A stretch of DNA of 64,000 nt from Arbacia lixula. Lineage: Eukaryota; Echinodermata; Echinoidea; Arbacioida; Arbaciidae. Position 1 is the stretch's first letter. The number at the start of each line of letters is the position of its first letter. The notes beneath the pieces were generated by a model that did no database searches, was not told the DNA's origin, and saw only the letters and a program-made list of their open reading frames with translations. The position numbers and the translations under genes are program-made. This document shows, in pieces, positions 11,867-23,816 of the stretch. Location of the stretch: assembly GCA_963669155.1 (NCBI GenBank), contig OZ022584.1, positions 1,167,740 to 1,231,739 of the forward strand. The letters run 5' to 3'.

Positions 11867-12344
11867 AGACCACTACCTACACAAAGCGATCATTTAGAGC
11901 AAGTTGATGTTAACTGCACGTGTCGATGAAGACCATTTCCGAAGGTTCCTCTAGGGTTTGGTGAATAGGTTCGACTGACATCGTGTTCTCATTCAGTATT
12001 TTGTGCAGCTGAAAAGTTTGTCATCGAGTTAATTGGGACATACGCCGGAGAACGGAATCATAGATAATGAAGAAAGAAGGTGGTACATGTAATTCCAAGA
12101 TATAAACGGCAGTGAGAATGACATAAACATGATGAGAAAAGGGACAAATTATTAGCAATATTCTTGTATTTTTCAACCAAATTAACTCAATCAATGCAAG
12201 TGAAATCTCATGTCTCTTTCCACATTACTGCCCACTCTCTACCAGAAATGCGAGTATGCTCATTACTGGAAGTGCGCGCATGTACGTGTGTGTGTTCGTG
12301 TTTCTAGCTCAGTATGGTGTGCGCGTGTGTGTACGTGTGTGTGT

Positions 12345-12368
12345 GGGGGGGGGGGGGGGGGGGGGGGG
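12345..12368 (+). repeat. (GT)n followed by a 24-base G homopolymer
   Basis: A GT-rich stretch at about 12284-12344 runs directly into 24 consecutive G residues. It is a potential G-quadruplex former and also a likely place for assembly length errors. Confidence 0.9.
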
Positions 12369-12756
12369 TGCATGCACGCATGTAGCCCATGTACATCAAC
12401 ACATTAAAATCGAAAGCAGGAAAATGAACCCATTACATCACGGCCTCGTGACCGAGTTGGCCATTTTGCCCCCCAAAATTAGTTATTATCATTAAAAATC
12501 GTTTTTAAATCGTTTTCCGATATTCCGCAACACTTATTTGCTGTGCTTAATTTTTTTAGAGTGTGTACTTCTATTGACAGAAACTTTTTTTTTTTGTCAT
12601 TATGAAAGGAAGAAATAATCTGAAATACACAAGGTATGAAGTTGGCGTACTCCGGACCCCATCTATCTTATCCCACCGAACCCCATGTTAATTTTGCTTA
12701 TCTCCCTTCCCCTCTCTTTTCCCCTTATCCACTCCCTCATTTTCTTTCTGAAATCT

Positions 12757-12773
12757 CCCCCCCCCCCCCCCCC
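12757..12773 (+). repeat. C homopolymer in a pyrimidine-rich tract
   Basis: Seventeen consecutive C residues within a CT-rich region that leads into the large pyrimidine minisatellite. Confidence 0.9.
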
Positions 12774-13019
12774 GCTGTCCCTTTCCTTTCCTCCTCTTTC
12801 ATCTAGCTCCCCCCTCCATCTAGCTTCTCTCCACATTCTCTCCTTTATACCCATCTACTCTCTCCTCACACCCCGTCCCCTCTCTTTCTCCTCTATCTAT
12901 ACCCATACCTCCTAAATATTCCCCTCCTCTACCACTTATCCCGTTCCCTCCTGTTCTTCCTTTCTCCTCTCCCCCATCTCTCTCCTCCTTTCCACCTCCA
13001 CCCTCCCCGTCTCTCTTTC

Positions 13020-14695
13020 ACCTCCTCCTCCTCTCCCTCTACCCGTCTCTCCACAAACCTTCCTCATCTATCTCCTTCTCTCTCCTCTTCCTCTACCCGT
13101 CTCCCACAAACCTTCCTCATCTATCTCCTTCTCTCTCCTCTCCCTCTCCCCGTCTCCCACAAACCTTCCTCATCTCTCTCCTTCTCTCTCCTCTCCCTCT
13201 ACCCGTCTCCCCACAAACCTTCCTCATCTATCTCCTTCTCTCTCCTCTCCCTCTCCCCGTCTCCCCACAAACTTTCCTCATCTATCTCCTTCTCTCTCCT
13301 CTCCCTCTACCCGTCTCCCACAAACCTTCCTCATCTATCTCCTTCTCTCTCCTCTCCCTCTACCCGTCTCCCACAAACCTTCCTCATCACTCTCCTTCTC
13401 TCTCCTCTCCCTCTACCCGTCTCCCACAAACCTTCCTCATCACTCTCCTTCTCTCTCCTCTCCCTCTACCCGTCTCCCCACAAACCTTCCTCATCTATCT
13501 CCTTCTCTCTCCTCTCCCTCTACCCGTCTCCCCACAAACCTTCCTCATCTATCTCCTCTCTCTCCTCTCCCTCTACCCGTCTCCCCACAAACTTTCCTCA
13601 TCTCTCTCCTTCTCTCTCCTCTCCCTCTCCCCGTCTCCCCACAAACCTTCCTCATCTATCTCCTTCTCTCTCATCTCCCTCTACCAGTTTCCCCACAAAC
13701 CTTCCTCATCACTCTCCTTCTCTCTCCTCTCCCCTCCCCGTCTCCCCACAAACCTTCCTCATCTATCTCCTTCTCTCTCCTCTCCCTCTACCCGTCTCCC
13801 CACAAACCTTCCTATCTATCTCCTTCTCTCTCCTCTCCCTCTACCCGTCTCCCCACAAACCTTCCTCATCTATCTCCTCTCTCCTCTCCCTCTACCCGTT
13901 TCCCCAAAAACCTTCCTCATCTTTCTCCTTCTCTCTCCTCTCCCTCTACCCGTCTCCCCACAAACCTTCCTCATCTATCTCCTTCTCTCTCATCTCCCAC
14001 AAACCTTCCTCATCACTCTCCTTCTCTCTCCTCTCCCTCTACCCGTCTCCCCACAAACCTTCCTCATCACTCTCCTTCTCTCTCCTCTCCCTCTACCCGT
14101 TTCCCCACAAACCTTCCTCATCTTTCTCCTTCTCTCTCCTCTCCCTCTACCCGTCTCCCACAAACCTTCCTCATCACTCTCCTTCTCTCTCATCTCCCTC
14201 TCCCCGTCTCCCCACAAACCTTCCTCATCTATCTCCTTCTCTCTCCTCTCCCTCTACCCGTCTCCCCACAAACCTTCCTCATCACTCTCCTTCTCTCTCC
14301 TCTCCCTCTACCCGTCTCCCCACAAACCTTCCTCAACACTCTCCTTCTCTCTCCTCTCCCTCTCCCCGTCTCCCACAAACCTTCCTCATCACTCTCCTCC
14401 TCCTCCTCTCCCTCTCCCCGTCTCCCCACAAACCTTCCTCATCTATCTCCTTCTCTCTCCTCTCCCTCTCCCCGTCTCCCACAAACCTTCCTCATCACTC
14501 TCCTCCTCCTCCTCTCCCTCTCCCCGTCTCCCCACAAACCTTCCTCATCACTCTCCTTCTCTCTCCTCTCCCTCTACCCGTCTCCCCACAAACCTTCCTC
14601 AACACTCTCCTTCTCTCTCCTCTCCCTCTACCCGTCTCCCCACAAACCTTCCTCATCACTCTCCTTCTCTCTCCTCTCCCCTCCCCATTATGTAC
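13020..14695. repeat. Pyrimidine minisatellite, unit about 53-57 bp
   Basis: About thirty head-to-tail copies of a unit containing CACAAACCTTCCTCATC, then TCTCCTTCTCTCTCC, then CTCTACCCGTCTCCC. Unit starts at 13052, 13105 and 13159 give spacings near 53-54 bases; other copies are slightly longer. Variants alternate CTACCCG/CTCCCCG and ATCTATCT/ATCACTCT. The strand is almost purely pyrimidine, so triplex or H-DNA formation is plausible. Repetitive Arg/Glu ORFs on the minus strand are artefacts of the array. Confidence 0.95.
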
Positions 14696-14699
14696 CCGT

Positions 14700-15265
14700 C
14701 TCCCATTATTCTCTATTCATGATGGGGAAAGGCTCACAATAATACATCAGTGACGAATTTCATATATATAACTACATGTATGTGTATATAAAATTACATC
14801 ATTGCGTAGAGTATTGTGATAGAATTTTTAATGTCTAAATGACAATTCAACCAATCATAACATGATAAATGTGAATGTGAAATGGTAAAGGCTGAAAAAA
14901 CTATAATTGTAGCAAGCAGTTAAGTTACGACACGAAATTTATACAAAACAAATATTCTGCGCAGAATGCATTCCTTTAAACCCTTCAGCATCACTTACGA
15001 CTACATGAACTAATGTATAATGACATAAATATCAACGGCTCAAGGTAGCAGCACATTATACTCGTGCAGCGAGATGCAGCTCAAATACGAATACTCTATA
15101 ATAATAATAATAATAAAAAGCAACTTTCAATTTCGATTGAATACTTTTCTTCCCACTTAATCTCCACATGAATGCATTTTCCTGATTTACATTAACGATG
15201 TACATGACTTGTATAGAGTTGAATGCCTTCGGTGCAGACCGTATGGCTGTCCATCAATCCGACTG
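14700..15265. other. AT-rich intergenic DNA
   Basis: Nothing gene-like was seen. A short (TAA)n run is present near 15100. The segment separates the pyrimidine minisatellite from a nested pair of foldback elements. Confidence 0.5.
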
Positions 15266-15762
15266 TTAAAGGGATAGTCCACCCTATATACAATTAAGTT
15301 GGTTTTAATAAAAAGCAGAAATTTAAAAAAACAAATTAGTGAAGGTTCGACGAAAATCGGTCAAAAGATAAGAAAGTTATGATTGTTTTAATTTTTGATT
15401 TTGCGACGTCACGTGTGAGGTGCTCTCCCATAATTTTATGTTGCGTACAACGTGCTTTTTTCTCCATACATTGCCTTTTTTCTGTCCTTTTCATAGCGAT
15501 TCATGTGTAAAACATGTGTCTAATGGTATATCAAATGCACGGGTGAAATGGTAAATATCCCTTTGAAAAAATGGACTTAAAAAAATTGTACACGACATAA
15601 AGGGAAAGCACCTCGCACGTGACTCACAAAATAAAAATGTTAAAATCTAATAACTTCATTTTCCTTTGACCGATTTTCGTCAAACCTTTATGAATACATG
15701 TTTCTTTCATGTTTCTGCTTTTATTAAAACCAAGTGAACTTTATGGTCGACTATCCCTTTAA
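15266..15762. mobile_element. Foldback MITE of family A, TTAA-bordered
   Basis: Starts TTAAAGGGATAGTCCACC and ends GACTATCCCTTTAA, a clear terminal inverted repeat with TTAA on both sides. The interior is palindromic: GTGAAGGTTCGACGAAAATCGGTCAAA pairs with the mirror segment near 15665-15685, and GCGACGTCACGTGTGAGGTGC pairs with GCACCTCGCACGTGAC. It encodes nothing. Its right TTAA is shared with the left border of the element at 15759-15926. Confidence 0.88.
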
Positions 15763-15926
15763 GGCCACCACAGATGAAACGATTCGATCAGTCGTACGAC
15801 TCGGCGATTGGCTGAATCGCAGGACCCGGTCATGGGATTTGTACAAGTAGGTGACGTCACATGTCCAATCGAAGGCCCTTACATCAGCAGAATCGTGGCA
15901 AAATCATTCTGTCTGTGGTGGCCTTC
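15759..15926. mobile_element. Short palindromic MITE, copy 2 of family B
   Basis: Terminal inverted repeats AAGGCCACCACAG and CTGTGGTGGCCTT are perfect over 13 bases. The interior carries CAGTCGTACGACTC, GTGACGTCACATG and GAATCGTGGCAAAATCAT, as in the copy at 10305-10486. The left end abuts the right end of the family A element, with one common TTAA. Confidence 0.88.
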
Positions 15927-16282
15927 AGCGAGCAAAAACTATTTACAAAGACTCACAATAAATTGGGCTATACAACAACAATAACCATTATTTCCGTCCT
16001 AAATTTTGTTTGAAATAACTGGAAGGACGGTCAAATTTGTTATACGTTGGAGTAAAAAAGGCAACAATAACGTCAACGGGCAATGGTCACAATCACCGAA
16101 AAGTTATGGCCTGTAATCACCGTGGAAAGTAAACGGTAAATGTTCAAAGGTCTGTAGTTATATACAGCCAGGAGTTATTCATACACAAATATCGATATAA
16201 CTTGGGTACTACGCAGGGAAGTAGCCTCAAATTCAAGTTGGGGTCAAAAGGACAAGAAGACTGAACATTATTTTATGCCTAA

Positions 16283-16318
16283 CCAGGGAGGTGGGAGTCT
16301 CAAATCCCACCTCCCTGG
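16283..16318. repeat. Perfect 14-bp stem-loop
   Basis: CCAGGGAGGTGGGA and its exact complement TCCCACCTCCCTGG flank an 8-base loop. Flanking CCTAA and CCTAACC repeat the same word on both sides. It lacks a following T-run and has no gene context, so a terminator role is not claimed. Confidence 0.85.
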
Positions 16319-17896
16319 CCTAACCTTGCAAACATCGATGCGTCGACATGGAGCGTGCTTGTTTAGATTCCACGATAGCCGGGGGATGCTTCTTTCTGTT
16401 CTTTCTATACTGCTTGCTGCAATGACAACAAAGTCTGGGCTAGCACACTAGACTATCACGTTCAGTCTCTTTCCCTCATGGCCACAAAACACTGAGGGGA
16501 AAGGGAAAGGGAAAGGGAAGGGGTATATTGGACTGTTAAGTCCACACTAATAGACAACTTCGTAATTACACCATGGTCGAACAATCCACTGAATTAATAC
16601 TACTAGACTGCTGACTAGGATTTGTTCATGAAGCTGTCGGATGATGTATGTAAAGACATGTTAAAGTGTGCCCGGAATGACAATAGATCCAGGTGCATAT
16701 GGTGGAATGTGTTTTCACTCCCTTCTCAGTGCTGAATTGCTGTTGCCATAATTTATCTGCATGATAATATGTCGAAATGTGGTTGACTATCCAATGAATA
16801 TCCATTTTTCTCTGTGAGTAGTACCATTGACGTGAGGTCTTTTTCTACTAGCAATAATCTTCTCATGCGCACGTTGCAATTACGTATAGTGGCTTGTTAA
16901 GGGACTTCACAACCGAGAAAAATCAATTAAAACCACTGACGTTAACAGACATCAGACCGTATGTCAGAACAATTGCAAGTATATAGATCCATATGAAATT
17001 ATCAAGGAAAATGGGAGCATACGAATAATACAAAAAGCTACTTTGACAGCTTAACCAACTTTGTCGACAAATTAAAAGCTCTACGTAAGAAAAACATGGC
17101 AAAACAACCACAAATATATACATATAATAAAAGAGAGAAAGAGAGAGAGAGAGAGAGAGGGGGGGGGGGAGCTTGATATATATGAAGTGTAACAAAGCCC
17201 ACTTTCTAAAGCATCTGAATTTGATATTAGGATTCAACATATATATTTTTTTTTAAATCTATTTCCATCTTATCTGAATACGAATCATGAAGTGAAAGTT
17301 TGTGTGTAGATATACAGGATTTCGCAAATGAGGGCGACTTTGGATCAGACGGGGTTGCTGAATAAGTACTACGATGTAAATGTTTGGTCGATACGATCCT
17401 ACACCGAAAGCCACCAAAGTGAAGACAAAAAACACAGACGGAGCGAGATTTCCAATATACATATAACGTGTACAAGACATCGAAGATTTGGTGACTGTAA
17501 ATGAGAAAGTACTACCTTATATCATGTACTGTCCAACAAGGCTTTGAATATCCATTGTACTGATACAACATTAGTACTGGTTGTCAGTTTTGTACATAAC
17601 TTAATACATGCATTATCATAGAATGTATAAAAACAACATTTTTAAAAGCACTGCTATACTATTTTTTTTAAATTATATACAATTTAAGCATATGATATTC
17701 CTACATACTGAACTAAATTTCCAATTATTCATCTCATAACTGAGTTATCAACCCTCTTAATGGAAGGCACAAGGTAGCTCTATGTCAATCGTACACAAAG
17801 AAATAAGTAGTTAATTATTGATTTTGAACACAAGGCCTCACAGTTAATCCAAAAGCAGATATCTCATTAAAATGCCTCTAATCAGGAAAAGGCCTT
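16319..17896. other. Intergenic DNA and 3' flank of the filamin-NHL gene
   Basis: No supported gene. A (GGGAAA)n-like stretch lies near 16498-16522 and (GA)n plus a G-run at about 17127-17170. The part nearest 17896 should include the 3' UTR of the minus-strand gene, but no clear AATAAA on that strand was identified. Confidence 0.5.
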
Positions 17897-19039
17897 TTAC
17901 ATCTCATAGGCAGCAATTCGATGGTTCGCACCATCAACGACATAAGCGATTGTCTGAAGCCCCTTTTTGGTCACGGTCAAACCTCTGACGTAGTTGAATC
18001 CTTCCCCGAAGTTGCCGAGGAACTCGCCGGTCGGAGCGTAGACGACCACGGTCTCCGTGCTAAAGCCTCGCATGAAGCCGCTGCGCACCGTCACGTAGAT
18101 GTTGTTGTTCTGATCGAGGGCGAGGCCGCGGCAGTCCCACGTCTTCCCGTTGTGCTTGACATCGATGATACGCAACGCTTGGTTCTTCATCGGGTTAAAG
18201 ATCTGGACACGGTGGTTCTTGAACTCGGCCACCACGAGGTTGCCGTGCGAGTTCGTCTCCATGAACCACGGCGTGTCGAGCTGACCAAGAGCCGACCCCT
18301 TCCCGCCGATGATGCCCCTGCACTCGCGGTGCTGGTCGAAGGCGAAGATACAGTGCTTCAGACCGTCGGCCACGTATACGAACCCGTTCTTGCCTACCGC
18401 AATTCCAACTGGCTGCTGCAGTGTCTCCTGACCAAACACCTGGAATGGAACGAAGTTCTTGAACTCAACGACGCAGTGGTTTAGGATGTCGGTGACCACG
18501 AAGGTGCTCCCCGTCCACGCAATGGCGTAAGGGTCGAACTTGCCCATGCCGCTCATTTCCGGCGAGCAGAACTTGTTAGCGGGGCGGAACCCCTCGTCGA
18601 ACACCTGGACCTGGTTGTTGGCTTTGTCGGTTACCGCGAAGATGTTCTCCCGCTTGATGATGTCGTGTGGTTGATTCATCGGCGGGGAGTACGTGTTGAG
18701 AAGTTTTCCCCGAACGGTGGATGCCACCTTGATCGGACACTGCTTGAGGGCAACCCCGCAGATCTTCACCATGACCCTGTGGACACCGATCTCAGCCAAT
18801 CCGACTTTGGCCGTGCACGTGCCTCCAGCGGCAACGTGATTTGGGAACTGCATGCGGTGCGAACCGCCGCTGGGCAGCTCTACGATGCCGTCCACCGCGC
18901 GAGTCAAGCCATGGCCAACCATAGGGTTGCCGCCTCTGCCACGCAGGCTGAGCTGGACGACGATGACAGATCCGATAGGGCAACTGGTCGTTGATACGCA
19001 GACTGTCGACTTCGTTGGATCAGGGGTCGGGGACGCCAT
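17897..19039 (-). CDS. Filamin-NHL protein, TRIM2/3-like without RING, B-box or coiled coil
   Basis: A 380-residue protein in one exon. Residues about 10-115 align by eye with the filamin/ABP280-type Ig-like domain of TRIM-NHL proteins. Residues about 120-380 form an NHL beta-propeller, with repeats such as NQPHDIIKRENIFAVTDKAN, VYVADGLKHCIFAFD and VVAEFKNHRVQIFNP. The C-terminus YVVDGANHRIAAYEM closely parallels the paralogue at 26324-28369. In this family the NHL propeller binds RNA or protein and the RING gives ubiquitin ligase activity; the RING is absent here, so an adaptor or dominant-interfering role is inferred. ATG lies five bases after a good acceptor (pyrimidine tract then CATGCAG at 19045-19050), implying an upstream 5' UTR or coding exon. 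I found no RING or B-box exon up to the next gene. Strong CpG content suggests constrained coding sequence. Confidence 0.85.
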   Translation of the reverse strand: MASPTPDPTKSTVCVSTTSCPIGSVIVVQLSLRGRGGNPMVGHGLTRAVDGIVELPSGGSHRMQFPNHVAAGGTCTAKVGLAEIGVHRVMVKICGVALKQCPIKVASTVRGKLLNTYSPPMNQPHDIIKRENIFAVTDKANNQVQVFDEGFRPANKFCSPEMSGMGKFDPYAIAWTGSTFVVTDILNHCVVEFKNFVPFQVFGQETLQQPVGIAVGKNGFVYVADGLKHCIFAFDQHRECRGIIGGKGSALGQLDTPWFMETNSHGNLVVAEFKNHRVQIFNPMKNQALRIIDVKHNGKTWDCRGLALDQNNNIYVTVRSGFMRGFSTETVVVYAPTGEFLGNFGEGFNYVRGLTVTKKGLQTIAYVVDGANHRIAAYEM

Positions 19040-19777
19040 TGTGTCTGCATGAGGAAAATGAAATTAAAATGAACTTTCACGATATAACCCTCCTTTTGAA
19101 GATTTAAAATAGAAATCATGTTTCTCACCCCCCCCCCCCCCCCCCCCTTTCCCCCTCCATAAAAACACTCCCGAAAATATCAGAATGATACACACTCTTA
19201 GGGGATTGTTATATAACGGCAAGAGGAATAAATGTGTGTTTCGTGTAAATATAGTGTACTCGGTATCACTCCCAAGGGGTACACATAGACAGACCGGTTG
19301 GGTGAGCTTAGACTGGCTTCTAAGCTGTTGGACATTTCTGAGCCCAACTGAAAAATAGAGTCCAGCATCCTAAGACTAGTCATTGTATCATTCTCTTTTT
19401 TTCTCAGTCCGTGGGACCTAGAGAAGAAATTGAGAATGATTAGTCTACTGCAGCCAGACCCCTGTATTGAATAGTTTGGTTTAGAAATGCCCAACACAGG
19501 CCAACAGCCTGGAAACCAGACTAAGATGAGCAGGTCAGGGCACGGCACGACAAGGCTGTTGTCCCCAGTGCGAGAGCAAAGGACATACTTTTCATTCTTG
19601 TATTTTTTTTGTGCCTTACACAAGATTTTCCTGTCAAAAAGAAGCGAGGAAATTTATTATACATTTTGATGTTCTTTAAACTTAACAAAATGAGAATGGA
19701 TGAAATAGTTAATTTTGACTGAGCGCCACACAAAACACGAAAACAACCTCAGCACCTCCCCCCCCCCCCCCTACCCC

Positions 19778-19778
<1 letters not shown>

Positions 19779-19808
<30 letters not shown>

Positions 19809-19832
19809 CCACACACACACACACACACACAG
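19779..19832 (+). repeat. (CA)n microsatellite
   Basis: About 50 bases of CA dinucleotides with one small interruption, preceded by a run of C at about 19759-19771. Confidence 0.9.
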
Positions 19833-22800
19833 TGGGATTCCCCAACATAATCTCTCCCAAAAACGAGCGCCATCACACGACAGACAACAGTAACTCGTGA
19901 TAAAGATCAAATCGACATTCCTTAGAATATAATCTATCATGTCAAAGGATGATAGTTGAAAATGTTGTTTAATTGGTATCATGTTTCATATTAAAAAAAT
20001 AAGTTTATTCTTTGTTGACTTTAATTTTTTCATACCCCGAGAGAGATAGTCGGTAGCGTCGAATATAATCCACAAATCTACAATCATTCCTCTTACATCT
20101 CACAAAATATCACTTTTCAACTAGGTGACATCAGCAATACCAGTTGTTAGACAATTATGCTAATATGCTCAAATACTATAATCAAACAAAAATCGTGACT
20201 CTAAATCTGGCCACGAAATTATATTTGCTCGATCCTTCAGAGCAGATATATACAGTCAAGCCAGAGATAGTGGTTTACACGAATGTGCTTCAAAACAAAC
20301 ACATAAAATCAACATGACTTTGTACTCGATATCAAGCGTAAATATCATGGTTGTCAAAGTAGAACACATCCATGATATCATTCAGTAGAATGTTCAGGTA
20401 ATACCTCCATATGCTTACCAGAAGGGCTGCAACCAAAGCAAGCAATGAAAAAGGATTCTTGGTTCAACTAGTGCACACAGTATTTTGGTCTTAATCACGT
20501 TAAGCGGGCTCAGGTTTACTTGCCACCGTTCGACCAAAATTCAGACGACAATCCTACCAACGAAAAGTCTATTGCGTGAATACCGTGGCGGCTTGAGCGC
20601 ATAGATGGTTCCAGTGGCAGTAACTGTAGTACATGTACTGGTGTTTGTATTATACACGGTGGATCGGAGTATATGAGCTGCATGTATTGGTTAGTAATCA
20701 CGTGATGAGAGTAGAGATTCGTTCTCTCAGACTGAGGGTGACGTGGACCGCCATAAACGTATGTTGCAAGGTGCAAAGTCCAAATGATAGAGGAAGAGAA
20801 AGGATCGTACTTGACAATGAAACTTGACAATGAAATTGGTGACAAGAAGCATGGTAGGTGTAAAAACGATGCAAATTGGGGTGCTTGTACAAGTACATGT
20901 ATGTATGGCCGTTGCTGTAAGTGCTACGTGTATGTCCTCGGGTATTTCCACCTGCATGTATATCGGTGGGGTACTAATAAACTAATTGTACCATCACCGG
21001 TTTATGGGGGTAAACTGATCTGCTCTAGAGGACAGGGTAGCATTTGCTTAGATAAAGTTTTCAATCGTGTCATGCAGCTATATGCTTGTAAACAAAAACA
21101 AAGTTATTCGCATGATAAAATGATCTATGACATAAGAATAGATTATGTCATTTCATTTGCAACAATAAAAGTTATTCATATCGGAAAGATGACTCTACCC
21201 TAATCATATTGAAATTGTATGGCTACGCTTTATTTGTCGCAAACACGTTACCGTATGTGCCCCACCCCACCCCCGGTCCGGTGGGACTCTGTAATCCTAT
21301 GGGAGTTCTGTAATCTCGTACTTGACATAATCCTTCAGGAGAAAAGATATACGACTGCCTACATTGCAATGCAGCCGAATCAGCACAACGATCACACGAG
21401 CAGGCGATGGGGTTATGTACTTCCTGAGTTTAAAATTAGATTTACGACCAGCTTTTGCTTGACAAATTCATTCTACGATTACAGCTAAGAAGAAAACATG
21501 GTTTAACCAAATATTCAAAGCAGATTAGAAAATATACATGGAACTGCGTAACTGTATAAAATATATAGTAAAAATATATATACATTTATGGGTAGTGTAT
21601 ACCTCTCAGATTTTACCAAATGATGTCAAACATTACATTCATGAATCTTAGGAACAATGTAAATGTCATGTTTATGAAATGGGAAAAATGGAAGTGAAGG
21701 CTGAGGTCCGCATTTTTACCTGTATATTTCACTTGCCTTCAGGGTCAGATCTTATATAAAAAAAAAAGGTGACAATATATAGGGCTGAGATATTGAAGTT
21801 CAAAATTTAGTTGTACATATTTGCATGTTCCAAACTCTCTTTTAGACGACTCATAAAAAAATGGAAATGTAAAGGTCGATATAACTCCACTGAAAGTCAT
21901 GCTTAAATTTCTATATTCTGAGGGATGTTCTAGAATGTTATATTCTTCTATAACTGCTGTAATTACAAAACATTTTGAGCTGCCAAAGAGATACACTACC
22001 TTTATGTACAACCATAATTATTTCTTAATCAGTGCAACGAGAAATAAAAACAAACCTTCACTTCTCAAGTTTGTATCCAAAGAGCAAGTTTTATTAATAA
22101 TCAAAAACACTAATTCCCAACACAGCACTCGATGAAGTACTGGGATTCGTGTTCTGTACATTGATAACATTGGGTCAAATTCATTCATAAATTAAACCGA
22201 TCTTTATGCCTGCTATGAAATATACGTTCTATGATATTTAACAGCTCTTCAGTGATTTCAGTATGTTTGCAAGTAAACTAATTGTTCGAAGTCTATATTT
22301 GCATACTTTTTACACGATTTTTTCTTAAATAAAAACTTTCTGTAATCATTATTCTGTAATCAACTTCCGCACATCTAAATGAAACAGGGCCCTGGAAAGT
22401 TAAACCCGGCAGACCTAGCGAAACATCTTCAGGATATACGTTCTTCAAAGAGATACAGATAACAATAATTGCACTTCTTCGTGCTGGGGTCATGTATATG
22501 GGTATCTGTGGAGTATGCCCATCATGCTCTACTGCGTATGCCAGGGCTTCCTCCCCAGGCCTTCTGAACGGCTACGGGCTCCTGGGCTAGTCAGAAAGTC
22601 ACATTCATTTTTTTTTAAAGAAATATCAGGCCTGTCAGGGGTAGCCACTGGCATTAAAGAGAGTTCACTCTCAAAGACGCAGAGAAGTACATCAATCTAT
22701 ATGCGAGTCCCTCTGGCATAATAAACTGAAAATGAAAAACCGAGAAAAGAAGAAAAAAAAATTCAAAGTGGACCGAATACCCCAGGGGGAATCCCAATGT

Positions 22801-23058
22801 GTAAGGTATCGAGGACTGAACGCAGTTCAAACAGGATAAGTTTAATAACGCAAATATGGGAACAGTGTATACTTTCTGAATACAATTATTGAAACAGGGT
22901 ATGTTCTCAGAACGTAATTTGGCACAGGGTATGGCTTCAGAATTGAAGTATTGGCGCAGGTATGTTTTATGAAAAATGCAGGTATGTGAGCAGCATTTTA
23001 GTACAAGATGTTTTGATATAGGGGCTCCTGCATTACATGTGTAATTTACCTTCTAAGA

Positions 23059-23299
23059 ATGTACATCTACACTACAGCTCAAAGGAATTGGCACGGGTAA
23101 ATGGAAAGGGAAGAAAGGAAAGGGGCCGCAGTTTTAAACCGCAGGATATTTTGTCCAGTTATTCATGAAACATGATGCTTCAGCCTAAAAAGCATCGTGT
23201 TTCATGCTGAACTGGACAAAATATATTGCGGTTTAAAACTGCGGCTCCTTCCCTTTCCCTTTACCCATGCCAATTCCTTTGAGCTGTAGTGTACATGTA
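23059..23299. repeat. Long, near-perfect hairpin (foldback)
   Basis: The left arm from about 23059 (CTACAGCTCAAAGGAATTGG, then GCCGCAGTTTTAAACCGCA, then TTGTCCAGTT) is mirrored on the right arm ending near 23299 (GCGGTTTAAAACTGCGGC, then CCAATTCCTTTGAGCTGTAG). The arms are about 115 bases with a very short centre near 23186-23192. No copy elsewhere in the window was seen, so its transposon identity is inferred from shape only. Confidence 0.85.
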
Positions 23300-23816
23300 T
23301 CATGTGCAGTAATTGGGACAGGGTCAGATTCCAAATATCACATGCAGAGGAGGTGGGCTCCCCTCTACGAAGTTCAAAGGCAAGAGTGAGGGAGGGGGCC
23401 ACTGGCAGAGTTCACTCTCATACACGCGGAGAAGCACATCCTTCTATGCCAGTTCCCGTGAGCATTTGTGAGAGACTAAACAGAGGACACATAAGTTCAA
23501 TTATATGAGCACTACATTCAGTTTCATACAGAAAGTCCAAGAAGACAGAAAACTTTGTAAACAAAAATGTGTGCACATTAAATGTATGTTAAGGAAAATA
23601 TACACCGATTTACTTATATGTACATGCATATATGCAAGTCCTGGTATACCGTGATGTCCCCTAGTTGCAACTAAAAGGTAACAGTACTACATGTATTTGT
23701 CAAATTTGCTAACCTTTTCATTGATCCGCTTCACTGCTATACAGAAGTATGACGTCATTTGAGCATAATCTGCATAATAATGGATATGACGACACCACTT
23801 TGGTAGTCTATGATAT

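Noticed and set aside
16283..16318. Bacterial-type transcription terminator
   Set aside because: Eukaryotic context, no T-run and no adjacent gene end.
17921..19052. Plus-strand ORFs of 187, 109 and 66 codons
   Set aside because: Antisense shadows of the filamin-NHL gene, which has clear domain content on the minus strand.
20784..21203. 139-codon plus-strand ORF with many Cys
   Set aside because: No recognisable domain, signal peptide or splice context; overlapping minus-strand ORFs of similar length occur, so chance is the simpler reading.
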